This document shows, piece by piece, positions 1 through 11,793 of a stretch of 64,000 bases of DNA. Source of the stretch: Neurospora intermedia (taxonomy: Eukaryota; Ascomycota; Sordariomycetes; Sordariales; Sordariaceae); assembly GCA_037102815.1 (NCBI GenBank), contig BTPP01000007.1, positions 1,488,001 to 1,552,000 of the forward strand, given 5' to 3'. The stretch's first letter is position 1. Each line of letters starts with the position of its first letter. Made by a program: the position numbers and the translations under genes. A model generated the notes under the pieces. That model saw nothing but the letters and a program-made list of their open reading frames with translations, made no database searches and was not told where the DNA came from.

Positions 1-1438
1 TTACCTACGGAGCCATCTGACGTGGGAGGTCAACACGACGACAAGGCTTCTAGGGCTGAAGAAGAAGTCGACGCAACCAAACAGGACACTCAAGGCCACC
101 AAACCGGAGCGACAAATGCCGGCTTGGATAGCACCATTCCTCAGTCTGGGCCTAGACTCTGGTATTGTGTAAACTGCGGCAAGAATTACAAGTTAAGAGA
201 AACGCTAATAAAACATCTAAGGTGGAAATGTGGGATATGTGATGCAGCCTACGGATGTAACGTCCATGTGCGGCGTCATTCCTAGGTGGAGCACCCCAGT
301 CAGAGGCGAGTTTTCGTGGACATGAATGTGACCAAGGTACCACTTGCATGCCGCTGGTGCATCGCTAAATCCTTCGCGGGACCGAGGGGCTTGTCCGTTC
401 ACAAGACAAAGCATCACTATGTTGATGATGCAGTTCGCTCAGATGCTCCCTGTGTGTGTCCGGAAGAGGGCTGTACAGAAATCCAAGATCCACTACCAAG
501 AGATACAGTATGGATGCACATGATTTCAAGGCACGACTACGTGCATTTTGATTGCGATCCCCTATGGGTACCAGAAGTACCTGACAGGATGGGCTATCGG
601 TGTCCCTTCACAGAGTGCACAACAAGAGTTCATTCGTTGGAGGAGCTAAGAAGACACGTGAAGAGCCACGAGAGTCGTAAAGCCTTCACTCAAGGGGCAC
701 GAGTGGCTCTCGTGTCACAGCCCGAAAATTTGGACAGGCTTCGCGATGGAGAAGAAGATGAACGACTTGTATCAGATAATGATGGAGCAAACAACGGTCC
801 GGAAGACGAGCCCGAGCAGCATCCCAGCCGAGAATTGCAACATCAAGAGATAGATTCGGTCCCACTCTCTGAGTCTTCAAATGCTGGTACCAACCAAGCA
901 GGCACACAAACCCAGGAGAGCACACTAGAGGGAGGACAAGCCCAGCCACAGAAGCAAACACCCGTCAACTCTGCGTCTACCGAGTTCAGATGTCCAGCAT
1001 GTGGTGTAGTGTTTTTTTAGCAATGTGCTACGATCTGTGCATATAGCCTGGTATTGTTTGGCTAGCCCTCGGACCGAAAGACGTAACTCGCCAGTTGGGG
1101 TGTATTGTGAGCAGATTTTTGGCCACCGAGACTGCGAGACTTTCATTCCCCACAACGTGGAAGCGATACGGCAGCATCTGGAGATTCAACACGATATATC
1201 CGACGCAGAGTTGGCAGAGGTGCTCCTGTGTCCTTTTGAGAATTGTGGGGAGCCGTGTATGGGGAAACATGCAATGGAGCGGCACGTTGCTGCTGAGCAT
1301 GATAAGCTGGACATGGGCATACCCGAGGGCTGCTCTCTTTGTCCTTTTGAAGGATGTACAGATTTCCCATTTCCTGATGCCGAAGAACTACAGAAACACC
1401 TGGACTGGTGGCACGAGGGTAAGGGCCCGGTTGGCTGA
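1..1438 (+). pseudogene. C2H2-like zinc-finger protein, 5'-truncated by window and probably broken
   Basis: The reading frame is already open at base 1, so the start lies outside the window. The translation holds several atypical zinc-finger units of the C-x4-C ... H-x4-H kind, for example CPFTECTTRV...RRHVKSHE, CPFENCGEPC...ERHVAAEH and CPFEGCTDF...KHLDWWHE, which suggest nucleic-acid binding. The frame is interrupted twice. An in-frame TAG at 283-285 sits inside otherwise finger-like sequence and could come from CAG by C-to-T. A run of seven T at 1012-1018 ends the frame, and the fingers resume in another frame from about 1025. Removing one T would join the frames. Alternatively one or both breaks are short introns, though I find no convincing donor/acceptor pair. 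A GTAAGG donor-like site at 1419 could lead to a further exon near 1553. The target is unknown. Confidence 0.45.
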
Positions 1439-2510
1439 ACGGTGTGCTTCGGAGCTGCCAGGCAGCCCTGGAAAACACCTCCTCCCATGCGTGCTGGGGG
1501 ATGTTTACGAGGGGGGACATGAGGGAGTCAATGGTTGGCAATGCATATCCAGAGGAGTATGATGTTTTTACTTTTCTGTCTTTCGAGAAGTCAAACCTGG
1601 GTTGTTGACAATGGGCTGGGGTTGATGATGCCTTGGTTCGTTGGAGGTGAAAAGACGGGACCTTGTCCAAGAGGGAAAGCGAAGACTGGTCTCGCTATAC
1701 TATACAAGGCATCCAGGACGTTTATCATTTCAATTTATATGCCTTTTCCCTCACATGAAAGCGTATCAAAGATACAATCCATTGGCATTCGAGTACCCCC
1801 AAGCTATGTGCGATGTGGATAGACGATATCCATATGTTGACCTGAAGGAGGAGATTTCCAGGCATACCCGCACTTTCCCTTTTTGGCGATGTGATGGAGA
1901 CATGGACCAATGACATGAGCGCATGCTATGTACCTGTCGCCGACTCGACCTCCACCCGGACCCACTCATTCTTGAGTTCTTGTTCTTTTCCACCTCGGAC
2001 ATCCAATGCACTCGCCTTTGTTTCCCAAGCGAGAGTGAAATAAATAAAGAATCGCTTTACCATCCACTCGCTTACTTTGTTTGTTCCACCATTTCTATTG
2101 TTAAAGTTACTCGACGATACGTCCAGCCACCGAAAGGCCAAATCCGGAAGAAGAGGGCCAGGCGCCCCCATTCAAACAATAGCCACCACCTTCACGACCA
2201 CTGCCATCACCAAAGCCACAAGGTTCAGCAGCACTGTCAAAGACAATGACCGCCATCTTTGTTTGTCATGGACTTGGACGAACAATGGAACACACCCATC
2301 AAGAAGATGGGATGGTGAACAACGCGAAAGGGCCGTCGCTCGCTCCCGTCAACTTCCCGATACTTAGGAACAAAACGTCGCAACCACACCACGTTCGGTG
2401 AACAGCCTGCTTCTTGGGTGGAAATTCCTTTTCAAACTTTTGCCTTCAATTCTCCTGTAGCATACGTTCATACACCGGCCTCGTCAGGCCACGTAATCCG
2501 AATCTGAATT
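1439..2510. other. Intergenic, 1.07 kb
   Basis: No convincing gene is seen. It contains the possible last exon of the upstream zinc-finger gene (about 1553-1620) and the presumed promoter and 5' leader of the OTU-protease gene, including pyrimidine-rich stretches after 2400. Confidence 0.4.
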
Positions 2511-5500
2511 ATGCCACCAAAACAGTCCGCCGAAGGGTCGCAGCAGTCCGACTCCGGCGCGCCGAGACCTGCCACGTCCCGGTCGTCCGCCATGTCCGGC
2601 AGGAGAATAGAGGAATTGTATTTCAAGCCGGCAAATGAACACTATCGCAGAGAACTCCCGAAAATCATCTACTACGAAGAACTCGAAACGATCCGACAGG
2701 AAAACCCGATTGTTGATCCGATAAACGCTGCTGCCCCGGTTGTAACGGTCGAGATTTGGGAGCGCCCGGAGGCTTTCAAGGAGACCGAGGTTACCACAAT
2801 TGTCGACTACGATGGAGAGGGAAGAAGTATTAAATTCAAACCGCTTCCGTTCAAGAAGACGGCTGCTGTTCCTACCAGGAGCGAAGATAATCCGACAACG
2901 TCGACGACGCGTACACGAGGGAATAACGAACCGGTCAGACTAACCTCAAACCACGACTTTACAGCGATTAGAAAGCGACTCGGATATAAAAGGTCCATCG
3001 AAGACCACTTTGGCAGATACAAACTAGCTGCAACTACCAAATTCACCGACCGGTATTCCAAATCCGACCCTGCAAATCCAATTTCCGATCCAGACCTGGC
3101 GACTATGCTCGGAGACTTCGATTGGTCGGGATTTTTCAAAAACCACAAACGATATTACAAAAACAAACCAAACCCCCCCGCTGTCCTCTACAAGGGCTTC
3201 CCCATGGTCGAAAAGGTGGTCTTTGTGATGCATCCAAATCGGTGGCAGTTAGAGGACAGGGATGGAAAACACTTGGAAGATGGGCACTGCTACTGGACTT
3301 CTGTCGCGCTGCTGATCTACGGCAGTGCCAGCTTCTGGCTACTCGTCAAAGCGGAACACCTCTGGTATCTCGAGAGCATCCTCAACAACCCTCATCATCC
3401 TCGCCACGATTTTTATAAGAGCATGATGGAAACCAAATTCAAGACCAAGGCGGAAGGCATACGAGGTCCATATACAGAGATACAAGGAGACTTCAACCTC
3501 TGGGAGGCATTGCACATTCCGGGCCTTTGGGTGAACCACGACCCGTGCTATTTGACGGCTGATCTCTACAAAGTCTTTCTCGTGCTTTACAAGTATGGCT
3601 CGAATATGAATGATCAGTTCATCAACAAGGTCTACGATATGAAGACCTTTGGGGCCTACAACAGTCGACACGTATTTCTCTGCTATGCTGTACGTCCATT
3701 CAAACTTCCATATTCCCCTCAGACATTGTGACCTTTGAGCAGCGCAAGCTGACATTGCTGTGACGACTTATAGCACGGAAATCATTATCGACCCATGCTT
3801 CCGAACGACTATTTATCGTACGAGTTTCGTCTCCCACGCCCCACGCTAGCAGCAACAAAGATGTACAAGCTCCAAACGGCAGAACACAACAGACCGGTTG
3901 ATGGCTTATCTCACCACTGGCGGGCACCATTGAACTCGATTCCATCTTCACTATTGCTTCCTCGAGGTCCTGATCAAGATTCGATAACGGAAAGCCACAT
4001 TTACAGAGTGGTTGGGTATGATCCCCCGGGTTTACCGCCAGCAAGGCCAAAGCGCAAATATATAGTTATCGATGACGATGAGGATGTCCTCAAACCCCCA
4101 AGTCCAAAGCATGCCAAGGTTGAAAAGACAGCGACTCAGACGCATAATGCAGAAACGATGAAGCCTAGATCGCCAACGCCAACGCCAACGCCTGCACCCA
4201 AGGCTACCACTCCGGTTAAATACGTTCCTCGGTATGTATCCCTATCTATTGCAACCGCCGCGGCGACTACCACTGATAACACTGCTTAACCAGAAGATAG
4301 AAATCACAGATTGCCGAGTCCAAGGGTTCTACGACCACCTAGATCTCTTCCAATACCCAATTGTCCAGTCGTCATACCCCCGGTGGGTAAGGCCTTTGAA
4401 GCATTGTGCGGCGAATTAGACGAAGCAGAGACCACCCAGGGCCAAACAACGTCCACAGCTCTGATCTCGAGAGGGCCATTCGGCCTTACTGCCCTCTCCT
4501 CTCGACCGCCGCCCGATCTCACCAAACTGTACGCCTACTTCCCGCATCACGACCGCCAACTGCTCGACAGCTTCTACGCCTGGCTCATCCAACCCGAGAA
4601 TATCGTCAAACCAGTCTACCAAGTCCTAGACGCTCTGGAACTAGGCAACCAGCGATTCGAACAAGCCAAGAACCCTGCTCTCGCCATCCGTAGTCTTCTC
4701 GGCCCAACAGCCGACGTCGCTGCCGTAGTAACCTTACTCACCCGCTATGACTTCCGCCTCCTCTTGGAATTTTACTCGTACGAGATGAAATTCGAGAACA
4801 AAGCAGGCAAAAGCGCTGCTCAACTGCTTGACGAGCTAGAAAAGGGGCATAACAAATGGACCAAGGGTATCACTGCCCCTACGCACAGCGGCGTGCACCC
4901 GGGGATTATCTACACCCTCGAGATGATGCTCAGTCGGTACGACCCCGTTTTGCTGGCCGACCTGGCGCAGTGGGCCAAGTTGTCCGTGTCGGCTTGTGCA
5001 CAGGAAGGCCAGTGCCAGGGTTTGGGAAACGAGACGAAGTGGAGTAATGCCCAGTTGGTGCAGTTGTTGGAGGAAAAACACCAGCAGAGGGAGGAGGAAA
5101 AGAGGGTCGAGCGGGAAACAAAGGAGGCGAAACGGAGATTTAAAGACCGGCTGGAGCAGCAGGATAGACTGTTGGCACACCGTAGAGAGTGGGAGGCTCG
5201 GTATTTCAGGGAGCAATTCTGTTCTACGTTTGATAGTAGAACCATGGATGTTGAGATGACGGGGCGGGTGAGGGGAGGGAATGAGATGAATCTGGATGAG
5301 CCCGACATGGGTACTCTGGACATGATGGGGATAGACTCGTTTGCGCCTGGACCACCGCCAGAGGGGACAGTTCCGATGGATATGGGCCCGGATATAGACA
5401 TGGACGCAGATGGGGATATGGACATGTTGGTTGATCAGGAGACTGAAAAACGACGGGAACGCGAGAGATACGTGGAGGAAGCAAGGCTGAAGGTGAAGGA

Positions 5501-7124
5501 CGTGACGAACAAGGAGAACTACGCAGACCTGTTTATAAAATCAAGGAAACCTCAACACAGCCGTACAGAGGAGAAGCAAGCGGAGAAGAAGGTTGACAAG
5601 ACGAAGCCGGAGGAGAAGCCGCGAGAGGCCAGGGAAAAGGGAGCCGACCAAAAGGGAAATGATAAGATGGACAAGCAGCTCCAAGAGGCACAGAGAAAGA
5701 GAAGGGAGCAGTACGAAAAGCAGAAACGGGAGGCGGAGAAGGAGAAGCAGAACCGGGACGGGGAGAAGCAAGAACGAGGAAGGTCTCGCGCAGGTTCTGC
5801 CTCGGGCTCCAGTGGTCGTCGGCGCTCCGTCTCTCGTGCCGGATCTAGTTCAACTGCTGCATCTGGCACCGGACGACAGCGTCGCACATCCTTCTCCAAA
5901 GCCTCTAGTGCAGATCCTGGGAAGCCGAGCCACATGCGCGAGGAAACAAAACGGTCTCAACTCGAGAATGAAACTGTCATTGATGACAATCCCATGGCTC
6001 TGGTACTGGCAAGACCTCCACCTCCCACTCTCAAGTTGCGGCCGGCTACACCTCCCAACTCTTCGACTCCCGCAGGTGATGACCCCTTTGGACCTGTACC
6101 TTCCACGAACACCACACAGTTTGATCCAAAGCGTACAACGTTCTCTTCTTCTACTTCAAATGCCGCTTCTAGTTCTGCGGCTCCTAGACTCGATCTCAGG
6201 CCTATCAAACCAGCCAGAGGCTCTAGCTCTGCCTCCAATGTCGGTTCCAACGCCAGCCTCAACAAACCCACAAAGCCTATGCAGAGATTCGACCCCAACA
6301 CAGCTACAAGACACAGCAACTTTAACCCCAACGTCGGCTCCAAGCCCACTAACACCGCCGGCAACACGCTCAACCCAACATTTAATCCCCAGTCACGCGG
6401 CGGTCCCTCACCAGTCCCAGCAGGTCCCAGCCCAGGCTCCAGCTCTGGCCCAAGTCCAGCTTCCACACGCTCTAGTACCTCTCTATTCAGCTCTGGCTCT
6501 GGCTCTAGCCCCAGTACTCGACCTCGTTCTGGTTCTGGTTCCGGTCCCGGCGCAGGTCGTCCTCGCGCCGGTTCTGGTTCAGGCTCGAACGGATCCCCTA
6601 CACGAACCACCGGCAGACGACTAGGCGGAAGAGCAAGGTCGTCCAGCTCCAGCTCAACATCCATGTCGAGAATCATGGACCAGAACATGGAAAGGGTGTC
6701 TAGCGCAAACGCGAATATCAACCCTATGGCATTGGCGCTTCAAGGAGGAGGAAGCGCGTTTGCGAAATCTGGGTTTGCGGCCCTTGGTTCCTCTACTACC
6801 TCTACGGATAGTTCTTCTGAAAGTATATCGCCGATGAGGAATTCAAGCTCAAGCTCGAGAAGTCTTTCGTCGAGGGTGGGAAAGAAAAAGGGTGAGGGGA
6901 AAGTGGCGAGGAAGCCGTGGTTGTCGGATGTGGCGGAGGTGGATGAGGATGAGGATTTATACTATGGGGAGGAGACCGGGATGGTTGGGAGTGGGAATAA
7001 TGGAGAGATAATAAAAGTGGAGGTGCAGGGTCAGGGGGACGGGGAAGATGCCATTGATGGGAGTTTGAGGATTGAGGAGTTGGGGGATGATGATGCGGAT
7101 TTTATGGTTGATGATCGTTGGTGA
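2511..7124 (+). CDS. Large OTU-type cysteine protease (putative deubiquitinase), 3 exons, 1486 aa
   Basis: Exons are 2511-3689, 3774-4231 and 4301-7124. Intron 1 begins GTACGT and ends CTTATAG. Intron 2 begins GTATGT, has a CTTAAC branch-like site and must end at GATAG, because the earlier CAG acceptor leads at once to a stop. The OTU signature is split by intron 1. The Cys loop LEDGHCYW (Asp257, Cys260) is in exon 1. The His loop is rebuilt across the junction as FLCYA/HGNHYRPM (His397). Cys and His in this order and setting are the catalytic pair of OTU peptidases, which cleave ubiquitin or related conjugates. Beyond residue 550 comes a helical region, then a Glu/Lys/Arg-rich coiled coil (about 800-1030), a Ser/Pro/Thr/Gly-rich disordered stretch (about 1040-1330) and an acidic C-terminus. 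The tail is much longer than usual in OTU enzymes. The substrate is unknown. The OTU call is strong; the function of the tail is not known. Confidence 0.8.
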
Positions 7125-7521
7125 GAGGGTCGATAGCTGGGTAGGTAGGTAAGTGCATAGAGGTAAACTTTTTCACTACATAGTAAGAGGGTTGATGGGG
7201 AGTCGAGTGGCGTTTGGAGTTTGTGTTTTCGTGTATCTAAGTGTCTGTCCTTTTGGTTGATGGGCTTGGCGTCATGATGGTTTCAGAGGTTGTGTGAATA
7301 GAAGTGCGCCGGTTAGAGAGGTACTATGAGTAGCTTCGAGTAGAAATAAACAAGCACATATTTATCACTCAGATATAGCAATTGACACACAACACATGGC
7401 ATGAACACGTGAAATTTATTTCATTCCCCATCTGTTTTACTCATGGTATCTTTCATTCATTTCCTTCCTCGCAGACGTTTTACTTTTTCCAACCCTCCAG
7501 CTAGACCAAAGACCCACCCGC
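7125..7521. other. Convergent intergenic region
   Basis: This lies between the 3' ends of the OTU-protease gene (+) and GMP synthase (-). It is AT-richer than the coding DNA and presumably holds both 3' UTRs. No gene is seen. Confidence 0.5.
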
Positions 7522-9605
7522 TTACTCAAGCTCAATAGTGCCAGGAGGCTTGCTGGTAATGTCATAAGTGACTCTGCACACACCATTGACCTCGTTCACG
7601 ATCCTGTTCATGACGCGCTGGAGGAAGTCCCACGGGAAGTTGAAGGCCTCAGCCGTCATAAAGTCCGTGGTCGTCACGGCGCGCAGAATGATAATATAGC
7701 CGTAGACGCGCTTGTCGCCCATGACACCCACAGCACGGCTAGGATCAACCGCCGCGTACGCCTGCGAGATCTGGTCGTACAGGCCGGCCTTGCGGATCTC
7801 GGAAATGAAAATGTGATCGGCCTGGCGGGCAATGCGCACCTTCTCCTCCGTCACCTCGCCCAAGATGCGGACGGCAATGCCGGGACCGGGGAAGGGGTGG
7901 CGCATGACGAGTTCCTCGTGGATGCCCAGGGTGCGTCCAAGCTCGCGGACCTCGTCCTTGTACAGGGAGCGGAGCGGCTCGATCAGCTGGAGACCCTGGC
8001 CGTTGGTCATGCGCTCGGGCAGACCGCCGACGTTGTGGTGGGTCTTGATGGTGGCCGAGGGGCCCTTGAAGGAGAGCGACTCGATGACGTCCGGGTACAG
8101 GGTACCCTGCAGGAAGAAGCCGATCTTGGTGCCCTTGCCGGACTTGGCGGCGGCCTCCTCGATCTTCTGGGCCTCGGCCTCGAACACGTCAATGAACTTG
8201 CCGCCGATGAACTTGCGCTTCTGCTCGGGGTCGTGGAGACCCTTGAGGCCCTCGAGAAAGTCCTTGGAGGCGTCGATGACGGTCAGGTTGATGCCCAGGT
8301 GCTGCTTGAGGTCGCGCTCGACCTGCTCGCACTCGTCCAGGCGCATGACGCCGTTGTTGACGAGCACGGCCCAGAAGCGGTCGCCGATGGCCTCCTTCAT
8401 CAGCTTGGCGGCGACGGTGGAGTCGACACCGCCCGAGACGGCGCCGAGGACTTGGCCCTCGGGGCCGACGAGGTCGCGGATGCGGGCGATTTCCTGGTCG
8501 AGGAAGCGCGCCATGGTCCAGTTCTGGGCGCAGCCGCAGATGTCGACGGCGAAGTTCTTGAGCAGCTGGGTGCCGTTCTGCGAGTGGGTGACCTCGGGGT
8601 GGAACTGAAGACCGTAGATGGGCTTGGTCTTGTGCGCAATGGCGGCGTACTCGGAGTTGTCGGAAACAGCAACGGTGTGGAAGCCCTCGGGCAGGGCGCC
8701 GAGCTTGTCACCGTGCGACATCCACACGCGCATGGAGTCCTCGAGACCGGCGAAGAGGCGGTCGACGTGAGCGTCGTCGCCCTTGAGGGCCTTCAGGTTG
8801 GAGTGGCCGTACTCGCGGTGAACGCCAGCAATGACGTTTTCGGGGCTGGCGCGCCAGGCGATCTCCTGCATGCCATCTGTGAGAGTGTCAATGATGCCCC
8901 GGTGATTCGAGGTGAAGGTGGATAGACCGTGGTGACATGAATCACCATGAGATCTCACATACAGCAAATGCCAAGAATGGGGACACCTAAGCAATGAGAG
9001 TGTTAGTCAAGATGCAAGCAGCCTTTCTTTCAGGTCAGAGGTGATACATACCAAGCTCGAACACGGCAGGGTCGACGTGAGGAGCACCGTCCTCATAGAC
9101 GGAGTAGGGGCCGCCGGAGAGAATGACACCCTTGGGCTTGTAGTCAAGATCGGCAATCTTGGTGGTGCATGGCAGCATCTCAGAGAGAATGTTGAGCTCT
9201 CTCATACGACGGGTGATCCTTTGGGAGTCATTGGGTTAGTATGTCTGTTGTCTACACTTGGGGGTTGCAGGGGGGGTGTTGAGAGGGTGAAGGCAGTCCA
9301 GGGTTCAAAAGTAAACAAAAGCAACCACGACACGACAGAGCCCTAGAGAACACTAGTAACTCATCTCTCGCATGAGTGAATGTGAAATGTAAGAAAAGAA
9401 GAGACCTACAAATGAGTGTACTGCGATCTGTTATGAGAGAAAAGAACGGCTTGTTAGCACTGGATGAACACATGCACATATATCCTTGCATATTGCAGTA
9501 ACAACAACAAGCACGCAGAGCAGGAGGACCGACGCACCCGAAATCCAAGGTCAAGATGGTATCGAAGGCCTTGGTAGGCACCTCTCCGAGGGTAGCGGCA
9601 GCCAT
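7522..9605 (-). CDS. GUA1: GMP synthase (glutamine-hydrolysing), 5 exons, 543 aa
   Basis: Converts XMP to GMP with ATP and glutamine, the last step of de novo guanine nucleotide synthesis, in the cytosol. Exons on the minus strand: 9605-9538, 9427-9410 (18 nt), 9218-9052, 8986-8963 (24 nt) and 8876-7522. Spliced, these read without a break: [20 protein letters not shown], then [18 protein letters not shown]. The N-terminal half is a class I glutamine amidotransferase. The nucleophile Cys92 of GICYG is in the 24-nt exon, and the His/Glu pair is in [10 protein letters not shown] near residue 185. The ATP pyrophosphatase half has the P-loop SGGVDST near residue 240, and the C-terminus ends PPGTIELE. 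Length and motifs match fungal enzymes. An ATG ten codons upstream (9632) is in frame, but [10 protein letters not shown] fits the usual start better. It is divergent from the HMG-box gene. Confidence 0.95.
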
Positions 9606-10479
9606 GGTGTTGGAATTGGAGGTTATCGACAACCAAGATGCGAATGTGCGACTTCGAATTTTGGATGCCGGATCTCAAAACGAAGACGAAAAGAGAGAAA
9701 GAGAGGGTTTCAATTTTTTTTTGGGCCCTGCAACAACCACACCCAGTTTCAGGCGGCTCGGGTGGGGGAGGAGTCAGTGTCCCCCATAGACGGGGACTCT
9801 AGATCTTCGGATGACTCAGCTGCCGATAAGCTGATAAGAAGGTTCTGCAGCCAATAGTGTAAATGGAAGCCCCTTCCCTTAAGACGGGACAGAGTCATTG
9901 ATACCCCACTCCACCCAGTGAGTCCGCCAAAGTCGGGTCCCACCCATCTGTCACTGCAGTCTGGGTGCTGCTCCACGGCCTGGAATTCCCCAGGTAGGTC
10001 GGGTGTTAGGTTCCAACTTTAATTCCACTTCATCCGCACTCGAATCCTCTTCATCTGTTTGCCACACAATGCCATCATCCATCAAGCGAACATTGACCTT
10101 GTTACTTATTATCACAACTGGCATGTCTCAACCGGGTCTTCACCGGCTCGGATGCTCTTCCGCGGGACAATGGCAATGTTAGAGTTTCTTTCAGCCTCTT
10201 CCTCGCCCAAGTCTTTGTTCAACTTCTCTGTTCCGCGAATGTGTGCTTCCTTCGTCGTCCTGTCCACAGCCTGTCTATAGGAGAAACATCTTGTTCACCC
10301 GAAGCCATTTTGACTTAAATAGACGGCGAGATCCAGTGTAACCATGTTGTTGTTGTCTCGATCCACATAATCAGCTCAAACAAGCAGCCTCAACCTTGCC
10401 CTCACGACCACATCAACAGACACTGACTCACCAGAAAGCGACTCATACCATCACCATCAGTCACCACCAGTCATTCAAA
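9606..10479. promoter_or_regulatory. Divergent intergenic region between GMP synthase and the HMG-box gene
   Basis: About 0.87 kb separates the two start codons and must hold both promoters. A pyrimidine-rich stretch and short CA-rich repeats precede the ATG at 10480. I cannot assign specific factor sites. Confidence 0.45.
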
Positions 10480-11793
10480 ATGGGTAGGGACACCAAGATC
10501 GTTGAAGAACTGCTCACAAAGCCTTTCAGTCAAGATTCGGATCTCGACCATGTCCCGTTCCGGGATATGGAAGCCTACGTCCACAGGTCCGTCGAGATAA
10601 GGCACAAGGAGTTGGGCCTTGGGAAGCCGAAGAGGCCTTGCAACCACTTCGTTCTCTACCTCACCGCCAATTATGCCCGCGCCAAGGCATGGAGGGACGC
10701 CCACCGTACCGAACTTCCAAAGGTATCTCATCCCACGCATATGATATCAACCATCCTCTCTCGGAGCTGGTCTCTCGAGCCTCCCTCGGTCAAATCAAGG
10801 TACCAAGCTCTTGCCGTTATTGATAAGCAGATGAACGCCAAGGCCTTTCCTAACTACAAGTACAAACCTAGACGCAAGCAGGACAAGTCCCGCACCCTTC
10901 CTTCCACTAATGATGCCAAGCAGACTGAGACTAAGGCGGCCGTTATGCCCCAGCCCCTCCCCCCCCTCTATCCAGCTTCTCACGAATCCTTCGCCCTGTC
11001 GAGTACTCAACAGAAAGATCTGTCACCCCATATCTTGCAACGCCTAGCCGCACTTAGCAGCCATGCCAAAGAGCTAGAGACCTTCCTGACTCTCTGCCAG
11101 AAATCTGAAGTTATGCGGGCCGCCTACTGGCCCACTGACAAAGGTCTGGACTATGAACTGGCTTGTCTCGAATACAATAGCTTCGTCGCCTCCACTTATG
11201 AGCAGCTCAGAAGCCACGTTCGCAACACCCAGCTGCTCGAGCCCTACGTGCCCAAGATTTTCAACCTCCAATGGTCATATGACGAAATGATTGGTATGTA
11301 CAAGGTTTCCCTGCCTACATATACTTGGCCCTCTCTGGGGCTTACAATGCCGGCAAATTTTAGTACCCCTATGCCCATTCCCATGGAGCTCGATCAACAA
11401 GTGCCCTTGAGTGGCTTTGAGAACGGCTTTTCTGCTGACATTGGTGTAGTCCCCTCCATGAATACCAATTACCCACTGGTTGTCTTGGAGGACAGCCTTG
11501 CTAACTTAGCCGATATATCTGACTCAGATATTGAAAGGGCTCTCCAGGAGTTCAAGGTTGCTGGTGCGAACACCACTCCCAGCGAGCCTGTTGTCAACGA
11601 ACCCGCTGTCAACGAACCAGCTCAGGTGGAGCAAGTGTCCCTACCTGACTTTACTGGTACCGAGGGTCTTGCCGATGCAGACCTGCTCTTGGATCAACAG
11701 CTCTCAGAGGCCGTCGTTCAAGATATGAACCTGAGTTTCCAGGACATGATCAACATGGACATGATCATGGATGAGAGCGAGATGCCTCTGTGA
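10480..11793 (+). CDS. HMG-box protein (MATA_HMG-like), single exon, 437 aa
   Basis: The ATG follows a pyrimidine/CA-rich leader (TTCAAAATGGG). Residues about 47-132 resemble an HMG box: GKPKRPCNHFVLYLTANYAR, then the tryptophan helix ISTILSRSWSLEPPSVKSRY, then the basic end FPNYKYKPRRK. The PNYKYKPRRK ending is typical of mating-type and related fertility HMG proteins of ascomycetes, which bind the DNA minor groove. The rest is not recognised. It is rich in Pro, Glu and Asp, with a short VNEPAVNEPA repeat near residue 370 and an acidic Met/Asp-rich C-terminus that could be an activation region (inference). No mating-type partner genes are nearby, so this is unlikely to be the MAT locus itself. 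A probable transcription factor of unknown target. Confidence 0.65.
   Translation: MGRDTKIVEELLTKPFSQDSDLDHVPFRDMEAYVHRSVEIRHKELGLGKPKRPCNHFVLYLTANYARAKAWRDAHRTELPKVSHPTHMISTILSRSWSLEPPSVKSRYQALAVIDKQMNAKAFPNYKYKPRRKQDKSRTLPSTNDAKQTETKAAVMPQPLPPLYPASHESFALSSTQQKDLSPHILQRLAALSSHAKELETFLTLCQKSEVMRAAYWPTDKGLDYELACLEYNSFVASTYEQLRSHVRNTQLLEPYVPKIFNLQWSYDEMIGMYKVSLPTYTWPSLGLTMPANFSTPMPIPMELDQQVPLSGFENGFSADIGVVPSMNTNYPLVVLEDSLANLADISDSDIERALQEFKVAGANTTPSEPVVNEPAVNEPAQVEQVSLPDFTGTEGLADADLLLDQQLSEAVVQDMNLSFQDMINMDMIMDESEMPL

Noticed and set aside
5593-6721. Long open frames on both strands within exon 3 of the OTU-protease gene (343 codons + and 254 codons -)
   Set aside because: They arise from repetitive Ser/Pro/Gly-rich codons of the real frame and have no start context or domain.
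7813-8925. A 370-codon open frame on the plus strand, Leu/Val/Gly/Asp-rich
   Set aside because: It is the mirror of the GMP synthase coding strand; the minus strand carries all known motifs, so this is a codon-bias shadow.
10480-11793. Mating-type locus
   Set aside because: The HMG box is MATA-like, but no alpha-box gene, SLA2, APN2 or other idiomorph flank is in the window.
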